This document shows, in pieces, positions 6,136 to 8,974 of a stretch of DNA of 8,974 bases. The notes under the pieces were generated by a model. The model did no database searches. It saw nothing but the letters and a program-made list of their open reading frames with translations, and was not told the DNA's origin. Position 1 is the first letter of the stretch, and every line of letters begins with the position of its first letter. The DNA is from Rhodospirillaceae bacterium (GTDB lineage: Bacteria > Pseudomonadota > Alphaproteobacteria > Rhodospirillales_A > Casp-alpha2): contig DNMS01000270.1 in assembly GCA_003488105.1 (NCBI GenBank), positions 2,758 to 11,731 on the forward strand, written 5' to 3'. Both the position numbers and the translations under genes were made by a program.

Positions 6136-6714
6136 ATGAACCTGGTTCTCATCGGCGGCGCCATCGGGGGCATCGGCCTTTTCCTGCTCGGCATGCGCCT
6201 GATGACCGACGGCCTGAAACTGGCCGCGGGCGCCGTGTTGCGCGACGTGCTGACGCGGTGGACGCGAACCCGGGGCCGCGCCCTGTGGTCGGGCGTGCTG
6301 ATCACCGGGGTCGTGCAGTCCTCAAGCGCCGTCACCGTGGCCTCCATCGGTTTCGTCAACGCGGGCGTGCTGACCCTGGGCCAGGCCATGTGGGTCATCT
6401 TCGGGTCCAACGTCGGCACCACCATGACCGGCTGGATCGTGGCTCTGGTCGGGTTCGATATAAAGATCGAGGCCTTCGCCCTGCCGCTGCTCGGCATCGG
6501 CATGTTTCTGTCCCTGACCGGGGTGTCCAGCAGGCGCGGCGCATTCGGCGAGGCATTGGCCGGGTTCGGGGTGTTCTTTCTTGGGATTGCGACCCTGAAG
6601 ACGACCTTCGCCGGCCTGGGGCAGGCCGTCGACCTTGGCGCCTTCGTAAGCGGCGGCATCCTCAATGACATCATGTTCGTGGCGATCGGCATCGTCATGA
6701 CGACCCTTGTCTAG
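6136..6714 (+). CDS. N-terminal fragment: first Na/Pi repeat
   Basis: If translation ends at the TAG, a 192-residue membrane fragment is made. It holds the first Na_Pi_cotrans repeat: an N-terminal helix with GGIGLFLLGMRLMTDGLK (11-28), the QSSS re-entrant hairpin (61-64), the GSNVGTT loop (90-96) and helices up to residue 192. Transport in this family needs both inverted QSSS repeats, so the fragment alone should not work. Confidence 0.62.
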   Translation: MNLVLIGGAIGGIGLFLLGMRLMTDGLKLAAGAVLRDVLTRWTRTRGRALWSGVLITGVVQSSSAVTVASIGFVNAGVLTLGQAMWVIFGSNVGTTMTGWIVALVGFDIKIEAFALPLLGIGMFLSLTGVSSRRGAFGEALAGFGVFFLGIATLKTTFAGLGQAVDLGAFVSGGILNDIMFVAIGIVMTTLV

Positions 6715-6726
6715 TCGTCCAGCGCC

Positions 6727-7779
6727 GTGATCGCCATCGCCCTGACGGCGGCGGCCGGCGGCATCCTGACGGTGGAGGCGGGGGCGTCACTGGTGATCGG
6801 CGCCAATGTGGGGACGACCACCACGGCGGCGCTGGCGGTGCTCGGTGCCACATCCAACGCCCGGCGCGTGGCCGTCAGCCATGTCGTGTTCAATGTCCTG
6901 ACGGGGATCGTGGCGCTTTTGTTGCTGCCGGTGCTTCTGGTCATCGTCGACGCCACGGAAAAGACCCTGGCGGCGGGGGTGGGGTCGACAGCGGCCTTGG
7001 CCTTGTTCCACACGGTGTTCAACGTGCTGGGCGTCGTGCTGATGTGGCCCTTGGCGCCGCGCCTGGAAACCTGGTTGGCAGACCGCTTCGTGACGGCCGA
7101 AGAGGACGAGGCGCGGCCCCGCCACCTGGACGACACGGGGCTTGCGCTTCCGGCGCTGGCGCTGGATGCCATCGTGCTGGAACTGGGCCGCGTCGCGGCG
7201 GTTGCCTTCGGGATCGCGCGGGCGGCGTTTCTTGACCCCGCGGCATCGGCGGATCGCCTGCGGCGGCGGCGCGGGATCATCGACGCGTTGAACGATGCCA
7301 TCGTGGCCTATGTGCAGAAGCTGAGCGCGGCCAACAACGCCCAGGCCGTGGCCGAGGCGCTGCCGCATCCGATCCGCGCCCTCATGCATTTGTCCGGTAT
7401 CGCCGACCTGGGGCTGGCTGTCGCCGGACGGCGGGCGGAAATCGCGGCCCTGCCGGACGACGTGGAAAATCAGATCATCAGTTACGCGACCCTCATCGTG
7501 GGCCAGATCGACGCCGCCGAACAGCTGTTCGGCGAAGGGGCCGGCAGCCTGCCCACCGAAGACGCGACCCTTCCGGTCTACAATCGGCTGAAGGTTGCGT
7601 TTCTGGCCGCTGCATCACGCGGCGATCTGAGCGCCGATCAAACGGAGATTGCCTTGGACACCCTGCACGACCTTAAGGAAACGGCCCATCTGATCGATCG
7701 GGTCTGCAAACGCATCGCCGCCATTCATCAGGCCGCCGCCGGCGGTATGGAAGGTGAGCCGGCGGGGCAGGGCACATGA
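6727..7779 (+). CDS. C-terminal fragment: second Na/Pi repeat and PhoU-like domain
   Basis: An open stretch of 350 codons from GTG 6727, in the same frame as the part before the stop. It contains the rest of repeat 2 (AVIAIALTAAAGG, GANVGTT), three or four further membrane helices to about 7070, and then a mostly helical soluble region (about 7090-7740) of the PhoU type that ends these transporters. No Shine-Dalgarno precedes GTG 6727, and it falls inside the QSSSAV motif, so an independent start there is unlikely. The stop TGA overlaps the ATG of the regulator gene. Confidence 0.6.
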   Translation: MIAIALTAAAGGILTVEAGASLVIGANVGTTTTAALAVLGATSNARRVAVSHVVFNVLTGIVALLLLPVLLVIVDATEKTLAAGVGSTAALALFHTVFNVLGVVLMWPLAPRLETWLADRFVTAEEDEARPRHLDDTGLALPALALDAIVLELGRVAAVAFGIARAAFLDPAASADRLRRRRGIIDALNDAIVAYVQKLSAANNAQAVAEALPHPIRALMHLSGIADLGLAVAGRRAEIAALPDDVENQIISYATLIVGQIDAAEQLFGEGAGSLPTEDATLPVYNRLKVAFLAAASRGDLSADQTEIALDTLHDLKETAHLIDRVCKRIAAIHQAAAGGMEGEPAGQGT

Positions 7780-8435
7780 CCGCCGCGACGCATTGGCTTG
7801 ATCGCGCGCCGGGGCTTGGAACCCTGGACGGGGAAACACGCCGGCAGTTGGAGGCCATCCGCCCGATCACCATCCCCAAGGGACATGTGCTGTTTCGTCC
7901 CGGGGACGAGGTGACCTGTTTCGGGGTGCTGATCGGCGGCCGCGTGGACGTCTACCTGACCGGCGCCACCGGGCGCGAAATCCTGCTGTACAGCATCACG
8001 CCCGGCGAATCCTGTGTGCAGAGCACGCTGGGCCTGTTGGGCGAGGACGACTATTCCGCCGAAGCGGTCGCCGAGACGGATGTCGACGCGGTGATGATCC
8101 CCAAATCCCTGTTCCTCAGCCTGCTGGGAAGGTCGGAAGCCTTTCGCACCTTCGTTTTCCAATCCTTTGCCAAGCGTCTGCAATCGGTCATGCAGGTGCT
8201 GGAGCGGGTCGCCTTCATCCGGATCGAAGCACGCCTGGCCGCCGCCCTGTTGGAGCGCGCCGATGACAGCGGCCTGGTTCGCGCGACCCATCAGGAACTG
8301 GCGACGGCCATCGGCTCCGTGCGGGAGGTGATCTCGCGGCGGCTCGAAATCCTTTCCAAGAAGGGGCTGGTGTCGCTCGACCGCGGCACGATCCAGGTTG
8401 TCAGCCGCACGGGACTGGCGGCGTTGATCACCTGA
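7776..8435 (+). CDS. Crp/Fnr family transcriptional regulator
   Basis: A 219-residue regulator with an N-terminal cyclic-nucleotide-binding-like beta roll (about 20-115), a long dimerisation helix (about 120-150) and a C-terminal winged helix-turn-helix (about 168-212). The recognition helix reads SVREVISRRL (181-190). Its E184-x-x-S187-R188 matches the E-x-x-S-R of FNR, which reads TTGA half-sites, rather than the R-E-x-x-G-R of CRP. The Fe-S cysteine cluster of FNR is absent; only C48 and C80 are present. It is therefore closer in kind to FixK/Dnr/NnrR-like members, and the signal (NO, haem, thiol or none) is not visible. Its ATG overlaps the transporter stop (ATGA), so it is translationally coupled. 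A perfect Fnr-type box lies 54 bases after its stop. Confidence 0.93.
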   Translation: MTAATHWLDRAPGLGTLDGETRRQLEAIRPITIPKGHVLFRPGDEVTCFGVLIGGRVDVYLTGATGREILLYSITPGESCVQSTLGLLGEDDYSAEAVAETDVDAVMIPKSLFLSLLGRSEAFRTFVFQSFAKRLQSVMQVLERVAFIRIEARLAAALLERADDSGLVRATHQELATAIGSVREVISRRLEILSKKGLVSLDRGTIQVVSRTGLAALIT

Positions 8436-8453
8436 GCGCCGCCCGCGGCCTAT

Positions 8454-8466
8454 GTGACCAAGTCAC
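8454..8466. repeat. Perfect inverted repeat GTGAC-CAA-GTCAC
   Basis: Five-base arms GTGAC (8454-8458) and GTCAC (8462-8466) flank a 3-base centre. The centre lies 35.5 bases upstream of the Fnr box centre. The odd spacing does not fit a CRP site (TGTGA-N6-TCACA). It may be a second operator or chance. Confidence 0.3.
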
Positions 8467-8488
8467 CGACGAATTATCTCGCTTCTGA

Positions 8489-8502
8489 TTGACTGGGGTC
8501 AA
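8489..8502 (+). promoter_or_regulatory. Fnr-type operator TTGAC-N4-GTCAA
   Basis: TTGACTGGGGTCAA is a perfect inverted repeat of the Fnr/FixK/Dnr kind (consensus TTGAT-N4-ATCAA, with TTGAC variants). Its centre is 8495.5. A -10-like TACGCT (8524-8529) places the transcription start near 8536-8537, so the box would sit at about -41, the usual class II activator position. No good -35 is seen, as expected for an activated promoter. The target would be the DUF2892 gene. Confidence 0.68.
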
Positions 8503-8550
8503 TGCGGCGTTCCGTGCGGCGCGTACGCTTGATCTCATGCCATTCGAACG

Positions 8551-8558
8551 AGAAGGAG
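8551..8558 (+). promoter_or_regulatory. Shine-Dalgarno deciding the DUF2892 gene start
   Basis: AGAAGGAG stands 8 bases before ATG 8567 and fixes that start. A longer frame from 8489 would begin inside the Fnr box. Confidence 0.75.
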
Positions 8559-8566
8559 TTCCGTTC

Positions 8567-8767
8567 ATGTTCAAGAAAAATGTCGGCGGTATTGATCGCC
8601 TGTTGCGGATCGTTGTCGGTGTCGGCCTGCTTGCCCTGTTCTTCCTGTTTCCAGAAGAGCCCTGGCGCATGTGGACCCTGATCGGCGTCGTGCCCTTGGC
8701 GACCGGTCTGATGGGCAGTTGCGCGCTGTATTCCATCATCGGAATCAACACCTGCCCCAACAAATAA
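8567..8767 (+). CDS. DUF2892 (YgaP-type transmembrane domain) small membrane protein
   Basis: A 66-residue inner-membrane protein. It starts MFKKNVGGIDRLLRI, typical of the DUF2892 family (the membrane part of the rhodanese YgaP). Two hydrophobic segments lie at about 12-29 and 36-55, and it ends GLMGSCALYSIIGINTCPNK. The two cysteines, C52 and C63, sit where family members usually carry Cys (often CPLY and NTC), which suggests a thiol or persulphide link, but function is unproven. There is no rhodanese domain here. The gene follows the Crp/Fnr regulator and an Fnr-type box, so it is probably induced by that regulator. It converges on uvrA with 16 bases between stops. Confidence 0.9.
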   Translation: MFKKNVGGIDRLLRIVVGVGLLALFFLFPEEPWRMWTLIGVVPLATGLMGSCALYSIIGINTCPNK

Positions 8768-8783
8768 CCGAAAGCTGGCAACC

Positions 8784-8974
8784 CTATTCTGCCGCCACTT
8801 TCTTGGGCTGCAGCATCGGCTTCAGGTAGTGACCGGTATAGCTTTGGCTGACCTCGGCCACCTGTTCGGGCGTGCCAGTTGCCACAACCTGACCACCGCC
8901 GTCGCCGCCCTCTGGGCCGATGTCGATCAGGTGGTCGGCGGTTTTGATGACATCCAGATTGTGTTCGATCACCA
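8784..8974 (-). CDS. uvrA: Excinuclease ABC subunit A (UvrA), C-terminal part
   Basis: The last 62 codons and stop (TAG at 8786-8784) of a gene that continues past the window edge. The peptide begins [20 protein letters not shown] and continues [20 protein letters not shown], then HYLKPML. This is the end of the second ABC ATPase domain of UvrA, including the H-loop (switch) histidine in IEHN. UvrA is the damage-recognising ATPase of nucleotide excision repair, in the cytosol. The tail QPKKVAAE after KPML is ordinary for alphaproteobacteria. The visible part shows no damage. Confidence 0.96.
   Translation of the reverse strand, partial: VIEHNLDVIKTADHLIDIGPEGGDGGGQVVATGTPEQVAEVSQSYTGHYLKPMLQPKKVAAE

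Larger units (their letters stand above)
6136..7779 (+). pseudogene. Na+/phosphate cotransporter family gene interrupted by an in-frame TAG
   Basis: Read in one frame, this stretch encodes 547 positions of a normal-length Na/Pi cotransporter (two Na_Pi_cotrans repeats plus a PhoU-like tail; NptA/YjbB type), with one stop, TAG 6712-6714, at codon 193. Repeat 1 has the signature QSSSAV (61-66) and GSNVGTT (90-96). Repeat 2 reads stop-SSSAV and GANVGTT (222-228). The stop therefore takes the place of the invariant glutamine of the second QSSS motif, a single C-to-T change from CAG. There is no frameshift, and nothing else is damaged over more than 1 kb downstream. It is a very recent null mutation, a sequence error, or a leaky amber codon. 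I prefer ATG 6136 as start; GTG 6124 is in frame, and neither has a good Shine-Dalgarno. Confidence 0.8.

Noticed and set aside
5394..6698. Open frame of 434 codons on the minus strand across the MFS and Na/Pi genes
   Set aside because: It runs antisense to two recognisable membrane proteins and across their gap, is full of Arg/Pro/Thr, and has no domain or ribosome site.
6712..6714. TAG read as pyrrolysine, or the two halves as separate subunits
   Set aside because: Pyrrolysine would not restore the required glutamine, and no pyl genes are in the window. Separate subunits are unlikely because the break is inside the QSSS motif and the second half has no ribosome site.
8454..8466. Inverted repeat as a CRP-cAMP site
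   Set aside because: The spacing between GTGA and TCAC is 5 rather than 6, and the outer T/A bases are not both kept.

Overview
The window is GC-rich and densely coded, with almost no intergenic space. It looks like chromosome of an alphaproteobacterium, plausibly a Rhodospirillales-type organism. That placement rests on codon and base composition, protein style and gene content, not on a marker gene. I see no rRNA, tRNA, CRISPR array, insertion sequence or phage gene.

Layout. 1-77 (+) is the 3' end of a short-chain dehydrogenase. 89-1765 (-) is a ThDP-dependent enzyme of the benzoylformate decarboxylase/acetolactate synthase superfamily. The divergent gap at 1766-1901 holds a near-perfect GntR-like palindrome. 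1902-2510 (+) is ubiX (flavin prenyltransferase), overlapped by 2507-3277 (+), an exported protein with two copies of a six-cysteine domain. 3288-4187 (-) is a class IV-like histone deacetylase family hydrolase. 4332-4526 (-) is a very small Lpp/OprI-like lipoprotein with its own terminator. A divergent promoter region (4527-4793) leads to 4794-6077 (+), an MFS transporter.

Next is a Na+/phosphate cotransporter family gene (6136-7779, +) broken by one in-frame TAG at 6712-6714. The TAG sits exactly where the second QSSS signature needs its glutamine (CAG to TAG). Its stop overlaps the start of a Crp/Fnr regulator (7776-8435, +). A small DUF2892 membrane protein (8567-8767, +) follows, preceded by a perfect Fnr-type box, TTGAC-N4-GTCAA. 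The window ends in the 3' part of uvrA (8784-8974, -).

How the genes may work together. The Na/Pi gene and the regulator are translationally coupled. The regulator's recognition helix carries the E-x-x-S-R pattern of the FNR branch, which matches the Fnr-type box just downstream, so these genes probably form a small redox- or NO-responsive module. The ThDP enzyme, the SDR and ubiX may belong to 2-oxo-acid or aromatic-acid metabolism, but no substrate can be read from the sequence. The points most worth checking are the TAG in the transporter, the regulator/box pairing, and the duplicated cysteine domain.
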